A DNA stretch of 64,000 nt from positions 558,001 through 622,000 of the forward strand of contig JBCCXL010000001.1 in assembly GCA_039191605.1 (NCBI GenBank). The letters run 5' to 3'. How positions within the stretch are numbered: position 1 is the first letter of the stretch; every line of letters begins with the position of its first letter. This stretch comes from JBCCXL01 sp039191605 (GTDB lineage: Bacteria; Acidobacteriota; Thermoanaerobaculia; Multivoradales; JAHZIX01). A program made the translations under genes and the position numbers. The notes beneath the pieces were generated by a model. It was not told the origin of the DNA and made no database searches. It saw only the letters and a list, made by a program, of their open reading frames with translations. Below are positions 42,155 to 50,509 of this stretch, one piece after another.

Positions 42155-43911
42155 GCGTCATCCCCCGAAGGGTCCGGGACGATCACCTGAAGCCAGCGGC
42201 CATCGAGATCCAGCTGCTGCCACAGGGCTTCGGCGAGGCCGGCGCCATATTTGCCGGGAAAGTGGGCGGTGCTGAGGGCGCGTTCCTGAAGCTTGCCGCC
42301 GGGAAGCACCGCTTCCCGCAGCCCTTCCAGTCGCCGCTTCTTCACTTCGTCGCCGCGGGCCACCGCTCCGTTCACCTTGTTCTGAAGCTGCTCGAGAGCC
42401 TTGGTGATCTGCCCACGGGTGCGCTGGATGGGGCGGTCGAGGTTGGCGTCTACCGCCAGCACCTGCCCCTCCAGCTGGGCGAGGATCTCGTCGATGCGCT
42501 GCGCCGCAGGAGGCACCACCTCCGCTCCCGCTTGCTGCGCCAGGTGGCGTTGGAGGGTTCCCTCGTCTCCCAGCAGCAGCTCCAGCGGCACCTTCAGCTC
42601 TTGGAGGTGGTCGAGCTGCCGCTGGTCGAGAATCAAGGCCTGGGGCCGCAGGGTCACCGCGGCGCCGGGAAGTCCGAGGGTACGGTGAACCCCCGCCGCC
42701 TGCACCATGTACGAGAGCTCCCCGGGGCCGAGAACCTGAAGGGTGGTGCCCAGCACCGCGTCCTGGATCGCCGGCCGAGCCAGAGCGCCCGGGGAGACGA
42801 CTCCCGGGTTGTCCGCCAGCGCTTCGAGAAGAGTCTCCACCGAGGCTTCCTGCTGCCCATCCTCTCCCCGCAGAGAGAAGCGATCGGCAGCGGGGTCGAG
42901 CTGCGACCATTGAATGCGCCGCCGCTGCTCGCCCCGCAGCAGGAAGAGCGGACTGACCCCGGGCTGAGGGTGAATCTGCAATGGCAGCCCCGCGGAGCTC
43001 ACCGCATCGTGGGCGGCAGCGAGGTTTTCGTCGAGGGCCTCGCGCTCGCGAACCAGGCGCTCCAGCCAGGGCTGCTGGGCCGCTTTGAGGGCGGGGGATT
43101 GGCTATCGAGCATCAAGGGTGACTGAGCCCCCAGCAGTCTCGGCAGCAGGCGCTGGAAGGCCTCTCCAAAGCGCGCCGAGGGGCGGTACCAGCGGGCGAG
43201 GGTTTCCAGCCAGCGGATGAAGCGGGGGTTGGGGATCTGCTCGCCGAGGTCGATGAGGAGGCTCTCCACCGCGGGGCCCAGGGTGCGCATTCCCACCGGC
43301 AGCAACGGCTGGGGATCCTCGCCAAGGCTGACCGAGTGAGGCCCCTGGCGGGCCAAGAAGGTCGCCGACGCGACCTCGTCGAAGTCGTGATCCTCGGTGG
43401 CGACCCAGAACACCGCCACCGCCGGCACGCCGGAGGCCTCCAGGGCCGCCGCCCAGCGGGCCGCGGCGACCGCTTTGGAAAGGGTGTAGAGGGGGCCGCC
43501 AAAGAGCCCCGCCTGCTGCCCGGTGACCACCACTCGAGTGGCCGGGTCCTTCAGACGTTGAGCTAGCTCCTGGGCTCGGGGATGGCCGAAGGCGCGGTTG
43601 GTGATGGCGAGCTCTTCGGCAAGGCCGGAGCGATCCGGGGCCTCGCCCGGCGCGAAAGGAAGGGGCGGAAGGGCGTTTCCTTCAAGGAAGAGCAGAGGCT
43701 CCAGCAGCTCGCGGGCCTCGCCCTGCATCAGGGCCCTGGGGATCGCCGAGAGCCTTCCGCTCTGCAGCAGATCGATTCGCGGATTCGCGTTCCCTTCGCT
43801 GCGGGGGAATGCTTCTGCTGCTCCCCTTTTCTGGGGCTGGGTCCCCCGAGGCCCCGTTTCTTGGGGTTCAGCGGGGGCGGTGGCCGACGAGGATGAGTCG
43901 TTCGCTGTCAT
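42151..43911 (-). CDS. bshC: Bacillithiol synthase (putative cysteine-adding enzyme)
   Basis: Final bacillithiol enzyme, adding Cys to GlcN-malate. Recognisable blocks are VVVTGQQAGLFGGPLYTLSKAVAAARWA, PAVAVFWVATEDHDFDEV, LRPQALILDQRQLDHL and the C-terminal LQERALSTAHFPGKYGAGLAEAL. The start is placed at 43911 because the upstream part of the open frame only reads through the neighbouring methyltransferase gene. Even so, the first ~45 residues are low-complexity and the start overlaps the methyltransferase stop by 44 bases. About 586 residues, a little longer than usual. Confidence 0.9.
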   Translation of the reverse strand: MTANDSSSSATAPAEPQETGPRGTQPQKRGAAEAFPRSEGNANPRIDLLQSGRLSAIPRALMQGEARELLEPLLFLEGNALPPLPFAPGEAPDRSGLAEELAITNRAFGHPRAQELAQRLKDPATRVVVTGQQAGLFGGPLYTLSKAVAAARWAAALEASGVPAVAVFWVATEDHDFDEVASATFLARQGPHSVSLGEDPQPLLPVGMRTLGPAVESLLIDLGEQIPNPRFIRWLETLARWYRPSARFGEAFQRLLPRLLGAQSPLMLDSQSPALKAAQQPWLERLVREREALDENLAAAHDAVSSAGLPLQIHPQPGVSPLFLLRGEQRRRIQWSQLDPAADRFSLRGEDGQQEASVETLLEALADNPGVVSPGALARPAIQDAVLGTTLQVLGPGELSYMVQAAGVHRTLGLPGAAVTLRPQALILDQRQLDHLQELKVPLELLLGDEGTLQRHLAQQAGAEVVPPAAQRIDEILAQLEGQVLAVDANLDRPIQRTRGQITKALEQLQNKVNGAVARGDEVKKRRLEGLREAVLPGGKLQERALSTAHFPGKYGAGLAEALWQQLDLDGRWLQVIVPDPSGDDA

Positions 43912-44641
43912 GGCTGAAAGGCTGGGCATCGAAGCCGCCGAATCGTTCATCGACTTCGAGGCCGGACCAGCGCAGACCGCAGGTGACCTCGTTCTCGCTA
44001 TAGGCCCGCACGCTCTCCAAATAAGTCCGAGGCGATCCCGGCCCGGGGTGGCCCGATCCAGGGTGAATTGTGATGCGCTTGTTGATGCGCCGAGTTTGGG
44101 CATCGTACCAGCGCTGGATCTCCAGGCGCCGGCCGTCTTCCAGCTGGTCCTGATCCCGGGGCTGAAGGTTGGCGATGGCCCGCTCGGAGTTCAGGAAGTC
44201 GATGAGGAAGCGCCCTCCCGGTGCCAGCACTCGGTGGATCTCCTCCAGCACGCGGAAGTTCTCCCGCTCGTGCTCGAAGTAGCCGAAGGAGGTGAAGAAG
44301 TTCAGAACCCAGCTGAAGGAGTCCTCGGCAAAGGGGAGGGAGCGCATATCCGCCCGCCCTCGAGGGTGATGAGGAGGAACCGCCAAGAGAGTAAGGGAAA
44401 GGTCGACTCCCAAAGCCTTCACCCCCCGTCGGCGCAGCTCCTGGGTGTGGCGCCCGGCGCCGCAGGCGAGGTCGAGGACATGGCCTTCCGGGGCCGAGGG
44501 GCCACCCTCCGGGGCCGAGGAGCCAAACTGCTGGAGCACAAAATCCACGTGTCGCGCGGCTTCACGCTCGTCGCGGTGGGCGTAGAGCTCCAGATAATCT
44601 TCGCCGAACCATTCGCGGTACCAGGTCACGGCGGGGATCAT
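43868..44641 (-). CDS. Class I SAM-dependent methyltransferase
   Basis: About 257 residues beginning MIPAVTWYREWFGEDYLELYAHRD, the usual start of this methyltransferase group. The SAM motif is VLDLACGAGRHTQELRRRG near residue 53, followed by GVDLSLTLL, RADMRSLPFAEDSFSWVLNFFTSFGYF and the post-motif LAPGGRFLIDFLNSE. The substrate is unknown. Being the first gene of the methyltransferase-bshC-bshB1 unit, it may act in thiol metabolism, but that is only positional inference. A longer upstream open frame is rejected because it crosses the divergent promoter region. Confidence 0.85.
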   Translation of the reverse strand: MIPAVTWYREWFGEDYLELYAHRDEREAARHVDFVLQQFGSSAPEGGPSAPEGHVLDLACGAGRHTQELRRRGVKALGVDLSLTLLAVPPHHPRGRADMRSLPFAEDSFSWVLNFFTSFGYFEHERENFRVLEEIHRVLAPGGRFLIDFLNSERAIANLQPRDQDQLEDGRRLEIQRWYDAQTRRINKRITIHPGSGHPGPGSPRTYLESVRAYSENEVTCGLRWSGLEVDERFGGFDAQPFSHDSERLILVGHRPR

Positions 44642-44755
44642 ATCGCGTTCGCGACGGACTCCGGCTGATGGGCTCCGGCCGACGGACCAGCGGGTGGGCG
44701 AGCGGTGTGCCTCCGCGCTCTCGATGAAGAGGTGGCCACGATAGACTGCGCCGCG

Positions 44756-45850
44756 ATGGTGAAGATCGGCTCTCTCAGCGTAGACCCTCCCCTTTTCCTG
44801 GCCCCCATGGCGGGTATCACCGACCGTGATTTCCGCCTGATCGTGCGGCGCATCGGCGGCGTGGGGCTGGTAGCGATGGAATTCCTCTCCTCCAAGGCTT
44901 TGGTGCAGGGGGAAAAGAGGGCGTGGTCGCTGACCCATTTCGAGGAAGAAGAGCGCCCGCTATCAATTCAGATCTATGGCTCCGACGTCGAGACCATGGC
45001 CGCCGCCGCTCGTCAGGTCGAAGAGCTGGCGCCGGATCTCTGCGACATCAATATGGGCTGCCCCGCCAACAAGGTGCTCAAGGGATGTGCCGGCGCTGCG
45101 TTGATGGGGGATCTTCGCCTCGCCCGGGACATCATCAAGGCGGTTCGTCGAGAGGTGAGCTTGCCCCTGACGGTGAAGTTCCGTACCGGCGTTCGGGACG
45201 GCTGCGCCGACTATCTGGAGCTCGGCAGAATCTGTGAGGGAGAGGGAGTGGATGCCGTTGCTCTCCACGGCCGCAGCGCCAAGCAGATGTATCGGGGTAG
45301 CGCCGATTGGGGCACCATCGCTCGGCTCAAGGAAGCCGTGTCCATCCCGGTGATCGGCAACGGCGACGTACGGGAGCCGGAGGACGCTCAGCGCATGCTG
45401 CGGGAAACCGGCTGCGACGGAGTGATGATCGGCCGCGGCGCGACCCGCAACCCGTGGATCTTCCGTCAATCCGCCGCGGTGCTCTCCGGCGGCGAGCTGC
45501 CTGCGCCGACCCTGGAGGACCGGCGCCAGCTGATTCTCGATCATTTCCGCACCGTGCTGGAGCGGGATGAAGAGACCCACGCCCTCCACAAGCTTCGCAC
45601 CTTCACCGGCAAGTACAGCCAAGGCCTGCCCGGGGGGCAGCAGCTGCGCCGCAAGATCCAGAGTCAGCCGGATGCGCACTCCTTCCTCGAGCTGATCTCG
45701 AATCATTTCGACTCCATTCAGCAGCAAGAGCCGGCCAACGCTGCATCCTCCGCCTCGCAGCCCCAAGAGCCCAAGAGCTCTTCAAGCAAGAGCCCATCGA
45801 GCAAGAGCCTGCCAAGCAAGAGCCCAAAAAGAAAGAAGAGCGCCGCCTGA
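44756..45850 (+). CDS. dus: tRNA-dihydrouridine synthase (DusB-like)
   Basis: Flavoenzyme reducing uridines in tRNA. Features: LFLAPMAGITDRDFRLIVRRIGG at the N-terminus, VAMEFLSSKAL, DINMGCPANKVLKGCAGAALM with the catalytic Cys, TVKFRTGVRDG, VALHGRSAKQMYRG, IGNGDVREPEDA and VMIGRGATRNPWIF. The C-terminus carries a basic Ser/Lys-rich tail built from a 15-bp repeat (SKSPS, SKSLP, SKSPK). Start ATG at 44756, divergent from the methyltransferase/bsh unit. Confidence 0.94.
   Translation: MVKIGSLSVDPPLFLAPMAGITDRDFRLIVRRIGGVGLVAMEFLSSKALVQGEKRAWSLTHFEEEERPLSIQIYGSDVETMAAAARQVEELAPDLCDINMGCPANKVLKGCAGAALMGDLRLARDIIKAVRREVSLPLTVKFRTGVRDGCADYLELGRICEGEGVDAVALHGRSAKQMYRGSADWGTIARLKEAVSIPVIGNGDVREPEDAQRMLRETGCDGVMIGRGATRNPWIFRQSAAVLSGGELPAPTLEDRRQLILDHFRTVLERDEETHALHKLRTFTGKYSQGLPGGQQLRRKIQSQPDAHSFLELISNHFDSIQQQEPANAASSASQPQEPKSSSSKSPSSKSLPSKSPKRKKSAA
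45785..45829. repeat. In-frame tandem repeat, 3 x 15 bp
   Basis: Units AGCAAGAGCCCATCG, AGCAAGAGCCTGCCA and AGCAAGAGCCCAAAA in the last codons of dus, giving the pentapeptide repeat SKSxx. Confidence 0.85.
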
Positions 45851-45851
45851 A

Positions 45852-46508
45852 ATGACTGGCCGAAACCCCAGCCCTACAATCCCCTCCAGTGAGCGCAGCT
45901 CCAGCCAGCGCATCACCCGACACCCCCTTCCGCCGGGGGTCAATCGCGACGCGGCGCTGTTGGCCCTGCGGGAGACGGCGGAATCCTGGGGAGCCACCTT
46001 CGAGGCCGCGCAAAGCCGGGAAGCCGGGGGCCAATTGGGGATGCCGGCGGCCGCCGGCATGCGCATGGGATGGCTCGAGGGCCATGTGGGCTTCGATGAC
46101 GTTCGGGAGGAGGACCGAAAGGCCGCCAAGGAGCAGGCCCTCGGTCGCCGCTATTCCCAAGGAGCGGCGGATAACGCGGCGAAAGAAGGCCGCTTCGGCC
46201 GCGAGTGCCTGGTTTTCACCCAGGAAAAAGAGCATTGGCAGGTGCGCCGCCCGGCCGTGATGATGCTCTCGCTGGCCGCCGTCGGCAGCCTCTTCACTCT
46301 GGTGGGCCCCTTCGTCGCTGCCGTGTGGCCGGAGCTCATGGGTCTGCTGCCGCTGGCGGTGCTTCTCGCTTTGGGGGGATGGTTCTTGGTGATCTCTCAG
46401 CTCACCGTCTCTGGCCCGGAGGATTTCCTCCGAGCGGTGGCCGAGGTGGCGCTCGAGGAGCATGGCTCTTCTCAAAATGCTCTGCCGGAGTCAGACACGA
46501 GCGAGTGA
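45852..46508 (+). CDS. Hypothetical protein with two membrane spans
   Basis: Not recognised. A soluble N-terminal ~130 residues contains RDAALLALRETAESWGATFEAAQ and ends with LVFTQEKEHWQVRRP. Two adjacent hydrophobic segments follow (about 137-155 and 160-182), then a polar tail. It begins one base after the dus stop, so it is probably cotranscribed with dus. Confidence 0.7.
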   Translation: MTGRNPSPTIPSSERSSSQRITRHPLPPGVNRDAALLALRETAESWGATFEAAQSREAGGQLGMPAAAGMRMGWLEGHVGFDDVREEDRKAAKEQALGRRYSQGAADNAAKEGRFGRECLVFTQEKEHWQVRRPAVMMLSLAAVGSLFTLVGPFVAAVWPELMGLLPLAVLLALGGWFLVISQLTVSGPEDFLRAVAEVALEEHGSSQNALPESDTSE

Positions 46509-46844
46509 TTCCGCATTCCCTAGGGCTCTCGACTCTTAGGCTCTCTGCGGGCGACGGCTCCAGTCTCAACCAACCTCTGTCGCAGTCCAAGCTCCAGCCA
46601 AGGAAGTCTTCCTCTCCAAGCTGGCCCCCCTAGGCTTGATGATGAGCTTGGGGTAAGCTTTGCGACCCTTCGGGAATCTTCCGGCCAGTCCTTTGGTTAT
46701 TCCAGATGACGGTGATGAAGGCGACGGCGACACCAGCTTCGCTCTTCAACCACTCGCCGCAAGCGATCTTTGACTGCACTTTTGATCACACTGTAGAAGT
46801 TGGTCTCCTAGCTCTTAGAGCAGGAGATTGGCTGCCCAAACTTT
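46509..46844. other. Intergenic region upstream of tmRNA
   Basis: 336 bases without coding signal. It holds a short 15-bp-period duplication (GGCTCTCGACTCTTA at 46524, then GGCTCTCTG at 46539) and the likely tmRNA promoter. Confidence 0.5.
46770..46799 (+). promoter_or_regulatory. Putative promoter of tmRNA
   Basis: TTGACT (46770-46775) and TAGAAG (46794-46799), 18 bases apart. This would start a precursor about 40 bases ahead of the mature tmRNA 5' end. Confidence 0.45.
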
Positions 46845-47201
46845 GGGGGCGCACTGGATTCGACGGGGGACCATCGGATCTGATGGAGCGTGTCGGACGC
46901 CGCCCGTTACAACGGCAAACCAACGATAGTTGCCAACGACAACTACGCCCTCGCGGCTTAATTAATGCTGCGCGCGCCGGCTTGAGGCCTTGATTCACGG
47001 CACTTGCCGGGGCGACGATAAAGTGAATTCTTCCGTGTCGGGGTTGTCTCGCGACGGCACGGAAGTATCTCGCGAGGCTGGTCATCACGCCGGACCGTCT
47101 TTCGACCAAGCGTGGTGACGAGAACCTAACGAAAGACTACACACGTAGCGCCATCGGGACGAGTTTCTCGGACGCGGGTTCGATTCCCGCCGCCTCCACC
47201 A
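46845..47201 (+). ncRNA. ssrA: Transfer-messenger RNA (tmRNA)
   Basis: A 357-base one-piece tmRNA that rescues stalled ribosomes. The 5' end GGGGGCGCACTGGATTCGAC pairs with the 3' end ...CGCCTCCACCA to form the tRNA-like acceptor, with a T-arm containing GGGTTCGATTCCC. The tag frame begins at the resume codon GCC (46932) and ends at TAA (46959-46961), giving ANDNYALAA. TAGTT immediately precedes the resume codon, as TAGTC does in other tmRNAs. The CCA is encoded. Confidence 0.97.
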
Positions 47202-47232
47202 AAGTTTTCTCCGTTTTCATCTACTCCCATCT

Positions 47233-47277
47233 ACGCCACCGCATCGGCACCTTGCCGGGCGGTGGCGTTGTTGTTTG
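47233..47277 (+). terminator. Rho-independent terminator of tmRNA
   Basis: Ten-bp stem ACGCCACCGC (47233-47242) and GCGGTGGCGT (47259-47268), followed by TTGTTGTTTG. Confidence 0.85.
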
Positions 47278-47377
47278 AGGGCGGTAGCGTCTCGAGCCGG
47301 TGGAGATAGGATGCCAGGGACCTCTAGGGCCTAGAGAAGCAATCCTTCGATGCCGTCAGCCGTGGAGAAAGACCGTC

Positions 47378-48355
47378 ATGAGAGCCGCCGTCTGTACGAG
47401 ATATGGCCCACCGGAAGTGATGGAAGTGCGGGATCTCCCGAGGCCAACCCCCAAGGCCAAACAGATCTTGGTCAAGGTGCACCGGGCCTGCGTTAACTCT
47501 GGGGATGCTCGAATCCGGGGTCTCAACGTGCCGTCGGGCATGGGGCTCTTCATGCGTCTCGCCTTCGGCTTCCGGGGGCCCCGCCAGCCGGTTTTGGGCA
47601 ACGATCTGGCTGGTGTTGTCGAGGCGGTCGGCAGCGAGGTTTCCCGCTTTCGAGCGGGAGATGAGGTCTTCGGCTCCCTCGGCTTGCGCCAGGGGGCCCA
47701 CGCTGAGTACGTCACCGTGGCGGAGGGCGCCTCCATCACCTCGAAGCCTCAGGGGCTGAGCTTCGAGGAAAGCGTCTCCCTGGTCTTCGGAGGCCTTACG
47801 GCGGAGAGCTTCCTGCGCCGCGATGCCGAGCTCCAGGCGGGGGAAAAACTGCTGGTCAACGGCGCCTCCGGCGCTGTCGGCTGTGCCGCCGTTCAGCTAG
47901 GCAAGGCTCTCGGCGCCACCGTCACGGCAGTTTGCAGTCAGCAGAGCGCTGAGCTCGTCGCTTCCCTCGGCGCCGACCGAGTGATCGACTACCGGGAGGT
48001 CGACTTCGCCCGCGAGGGCAGAACCTACGACGTGATCATGGACAACGTGGGCAACGCCTCGTGGAAGCGCTCGAAGCAGGTCCTCAGCCCTACCGGCCGC
48101 CTGCTGAGCGTCGTCTCTACCCTTCCAGAGATGATCCGTGCGCCCTGGGTCTCGAGGAAGGCTGGTCGCAAGGTCTTCGCCGGCGTTGCCGGAGACAGCG
48201 TGGAGGCCCTTAAATTCCTGTCGCAGCTCGTCACCGACGGGAAGCTTCTGCCGGTGATCGATGGCACCTACCCTCTCGACGACATCGTCGAAGCCCACGC
48301 CCGCGTCGACAGCGGCCGCAAGCGCGGCAGCGTCGTGCTGCGGATCGCTGACTGA
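47378..48355 (+). CDS. Zinc-independent MDR-family NAD(P)-dependent oxidoreductase
   Basis: Medium-chain dehydrogenase/reductase of about 325 residues. The N-terminal GroES-like domain starts MRAAVCTRYGPPEVMEVRDLP, with GNDLAGVVEAVG near 73. The nucleotide site is LLVNGASGAVGCAAVQLGKALGA near 159. No structural-zinc Cys cluster is seen, so it resembles quinone oxidoreductase-like enzymes. The ATG at 47378 follows GGAGA; an upstream in-frame ATG at 47300 is rejected because its extra 26 residues are unlike the family. Confidence 0.88.
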   Translation: MRAAVCTRYGPPEVMEVRDLPRPTPKAKQILVKVHRACVNSGDARIRGLNVPSGMGLFMRLAFGFRGPRQPVLGNDLAGVVEAVGSEVSRFRAGDEVFGSLGLRQGAHAEYVTVAEGASITSKPQGLSFEESVSLVFGGLTAESFLRRDAELQAGEKLLVNGASGAVGCAAVQLGKALGATVTAVCSQQSAELVASLGADRVIDYREVDFAREGRTYDVIMDNVGNASWKRSKQVLSPTGRLLSVVSTLPEMIRAPWVSRKAGRKVFAGVAGDSVEALKFLSQLVTDGKLLPVIDGTYPLDDIVEAHARVDSGRKRGSVVLRIAD

Positions 48356-48443
48356 ATATGGACCGTCGACTACCGGCTACAGGGTGACGTAGGTCCTGCC
48401 CCCCGCTGATCCCTGATCTCTGCAACTTGATGAGGATTAGGAG

Positions 48444-50195
48444 CTAGGAGTCGCCTTCTTCTTTTCCCTCGAGAAGCCTCTGTCCGTTCGAGGTTTCTTC
48501 GCCCTCATCGAGCTTTAGATTCTTGATTCGTCGCCATAAGGTGGTGCGGCTAATCCCCAAGAGCGCGGCGGCCTGTTCTCGGTGGCCTCCAGTTCGCTCC
48601 AGAGCCTCGAGGAGGCTCGCACGTTCATCACCCCGATTTTGCAACGGTGCGGCGGAAGCGTTGGGGCCGTGATCAAGAGCGAGGGGCTGGGGAGCGAATA
48701 GACGCTCCGGTAGGCTTTCGGCCTGTACCTGAGGGCCGGAGCTCAAGATCACTGCTCGCTGTATCGCGTTTTCTAGCTCCCTTACGTTGCCTGGCCAGTC
48801 ATGGCTCAGTAGAGCTGCTGCGGCCTCCCGAGAAAGCCCGCGGACTTCCTTCTCAAAGCGATGCGAATAAACCCGCAAGAAGTGGTCGGCGAGTAAGAGC
48901 ACATCGTTTCCGCGAGTCCGCAGTGGCGGCAACTGGACCACCACCACCCCGAGGCGGTAGTAGAGGTCTTCCCGAAATGTTCCCTTGATCACCATCGCTT
49001 CAAGGTCCTGATGGGTCGCGGCGATGATTCGAGGTCGAGCTTTGCGGGTGCGGGTCTCGCCGAGGCGCTTGATTTCCCCTTCTTGCAGAGCACGGAGAAT
49101 CTTGGTTTGCGCGCTCAGGGAGAGATCGCCAATCTCATCGAGGAATAGAGTGCCACCGTGGGCCGCCTCAAAGACGCCAGCTCGAGCAGCGTCAGCACCT
49201 GTGAAGGCTCCTTTCGCATGACCGAAGAGCTCCGCTTCTTGCAGAGTCTCCGGCAAAGCGCTGCAATTGACCGCCAAGAAGGGGCGTTCGGCGACCTTCG
49301 ATTGTTCGTGAACGAAGCGAGCCAGGAGCTCTTTTCCGGTGCCGCTCTCTCCTTGGATCAAAACTGATGAGGCGTAAGGGGCTACGGCACGAGCGGTTTC
49401 GAGGGCTTTGTCCAGGGAGCGGCTCTCCCCAATGAAGCCTCCCCTTGGTGGGGCGTCAGCCTCCGCGCGTAGACGAGCGATAGTGCTTTCTTTCGCTGCC
49501 AGAGCTTCGTGAAGCTGTTGCAGCTCTCGGGGTAAATGGCGAGGTGCATAGTCGGGTGCCTCCCGGGCATAGAGTTCTGGATGCTCGGAGGCGGTGGTCA
49601 CGACGAAGCGGCAATGCTCATCGCCCATCGCTCGACAGCCAACTTCAGACACGATGACTCGTTGGTCTCCAGACGCCGAAGCGTGCCCCGCTGCGTAACC
49701 CGCCAGTGTCCAGCAAATGGGCTCTTGTGCAGGGCCGATGAGATCGAGGTGCTGTTCCGCCTCGAAGGAATGGAGCCAAAGATCCCCGCAGGAATGTGCC
49801 GGTTCGGTTGCCGGCAGGTGTGGAGCTTTGGTGGCGTGGTTTTCCTCTTGCAAACCTTCTTGATGAGCCAAGCTTTCACTCTTGTCGTGTCGGACCACTT
49901 TGGCCATGCCCTCGAGGGCGTGTAATTGAGGGCCGAGGCGCTGCAGCTGCTCCGGGGTCGCATCGGGGAAGCGCTCCCGCATTGCGACAGCGTCGCCAAG
50001 TCCCGCGGCGTAGCCAAATCGTTTGAGCACCCCACGGGCCGTATCCCAGCCCAGACTTTCGATGAGCTCCTGGCGTAGGGCGCCGAGTGCACAGGCGGAG
50101 AGAAGGAGCATGCGGTAGTCGTCGAGCCAGATCCGGCCTTCTTCTTCCTCGAAGCGCAGGAGCGGCGATAGGTCGAGAGGGGCAGGTGCATTCAT
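48444..50195 (-). CDS. XylR/DmpR-type sigma-54-dependent transcriptional activator
   Basis: 583 residues. The N-terminal XylR_N-like sensor spans about 20-115 (RIWLDDYRMLLLSACALGALRQEL). A V4R small-molecule domain follows at about 140-202 (AGYAAGHASASGDQRVIVSEVGC). After a coiled-coil linker, the AAA+ domain is at about 248-475: Walker A GESGTGKE, the sigma-54 contact loop GAFTGA and Walker B GGTLFLDEIGD. The C-terminal Fis HTH is GGHREQAAALLGISRTTLWRRIKNL. Such proteins bind an effector and activate a -24/-12 promoter from upstream sites. It is divergent from a hydrolase operon that has exactly those elements. Confidence 0.95.
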   Translation of the reverse strand: MNAPAPLDLSPLLRFEEEEGRIWLDDYRMLLLSACALGALRQELIESLGWDTARGVLKRFGYAAGLGDAVAMRERFPDATPEQLQRLGPQLHALEGMAKVVRHDKSESLAHQEGLQEENHATKAPHLPATEPAHSCGDLWLHSFEAEQHLDLIGPAQEPICWTLAGYAAGHASASGDQRVIVSEVGCRAMGDEHCRFVVTTASEHPELYAREAPDYAPRHLPRELQQLHEALAAKESTIARLRAEADAPPRGGFIGESRSLDKALETARAVAPYASSVLIQGESGTGKELLARFVHEQSKVAERPFLAVNCSALPETLQEAELFGHAKGAFTGADAARAGVFEAAHGGTLFLDEIGDLSLSAQTKILRALQEGEIKRLGETRTRKARPRIIAATHQDLEAMVIKGTFREDLYYRLGVVVVQLPPLRTRGNDVLLLADHFLRVYSHRFEKEVRGLSREAAAALLSHDWPGNVRELENAIQRAVILSSGPQVQAESLPERLFAPQPLALDHGPNASAAPLQNRGDERASLLEALERTGGHREQAAALLGISRTTLWRRIKNLKLDEGEETSNGQRLLEGKEEGDS

Positions 50196-50254
50196 GGTGG
50201 CTCTAGGAGTGCGAAGTTGGTGCCAAAAGATAGCCGGAGAGGAAACGTTAGAGA

Positions 50255-50302
50255 TGTTTCATTGAAACGGTTCATGTTTCAAGTAGTGTTTCATTGAAAC
50301 GG
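50255..50302. promoter_or_regulatory. Pair of palindromic upstream activator sites
   Basis: TGTTTCATTGAAACGG occurs twice without mismatch (50255-50270 and 50287-50302). Each holds the palindrome GTTTCA-T-TGAAAC, and the centres are 32 bases apart, about three helical turns. An extra GTTTCA half-site is at 50276-50281. The position, between the activator gene and 121 bases upstream of a -24 element, is as expected for enhancer sites of a sigma-54 activator. Confidence 0.85.
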
Positions 50303-50423
50303 CTTCATCCTGCTCTCTCCGCCTGCGGTCTTGCCGCTGGAACGTCTTAGGTCGCCATGCTGCAGGTGATTTGAGGGGCTTCAGAGGAGTGCGTTGACCT
50401 GCGTTGATGCCCTGCAGAAGCCA

Positions 50424-50439
50424 TGGCACGCATTCTGCT
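50424..50439 (+). promoter_or_regulatory. Sigma-54 (-24/-12) promoter
   Basis: TGGCACGCATTCTGCT matches the consensus TGGCACGNNNNTTGCW at every fixed position except one. Transcription would start near 50450, ahead of the hydrolase ATG at 50510. This also argues against the earlier ATG at 50423, which lies inside the promoter. Confidence 0.88.
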
Positions 50440-50509
50440 CTCTGTTGCAACGAGGGATGAGCTCCTTGTCCCCTTCCTTTTGATCACCATCGCCGAAGAA
50501 AAGAGAGTT

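Noticed and set aside
44642..44938. 99-codon N-terminal extension of the methyltransferase
   Set aside because: It runs through the divergent promoter region and into the dus coding sequence on the other strand; the family start is at 44641.
50255..50302. CRISPR-like repeat
   Set aside because: Only two copies, 16-bp spacing and a palindrome next to a sigma-54 activator; it fits operator sites, not a CRISPR array.
50423..50509. Upstream in-frame start for the YcaC-like hydrolase
   Set aside because: It lies inside the -24/-12 promoter, before the expected transcription start, and would bury the signal peptide.
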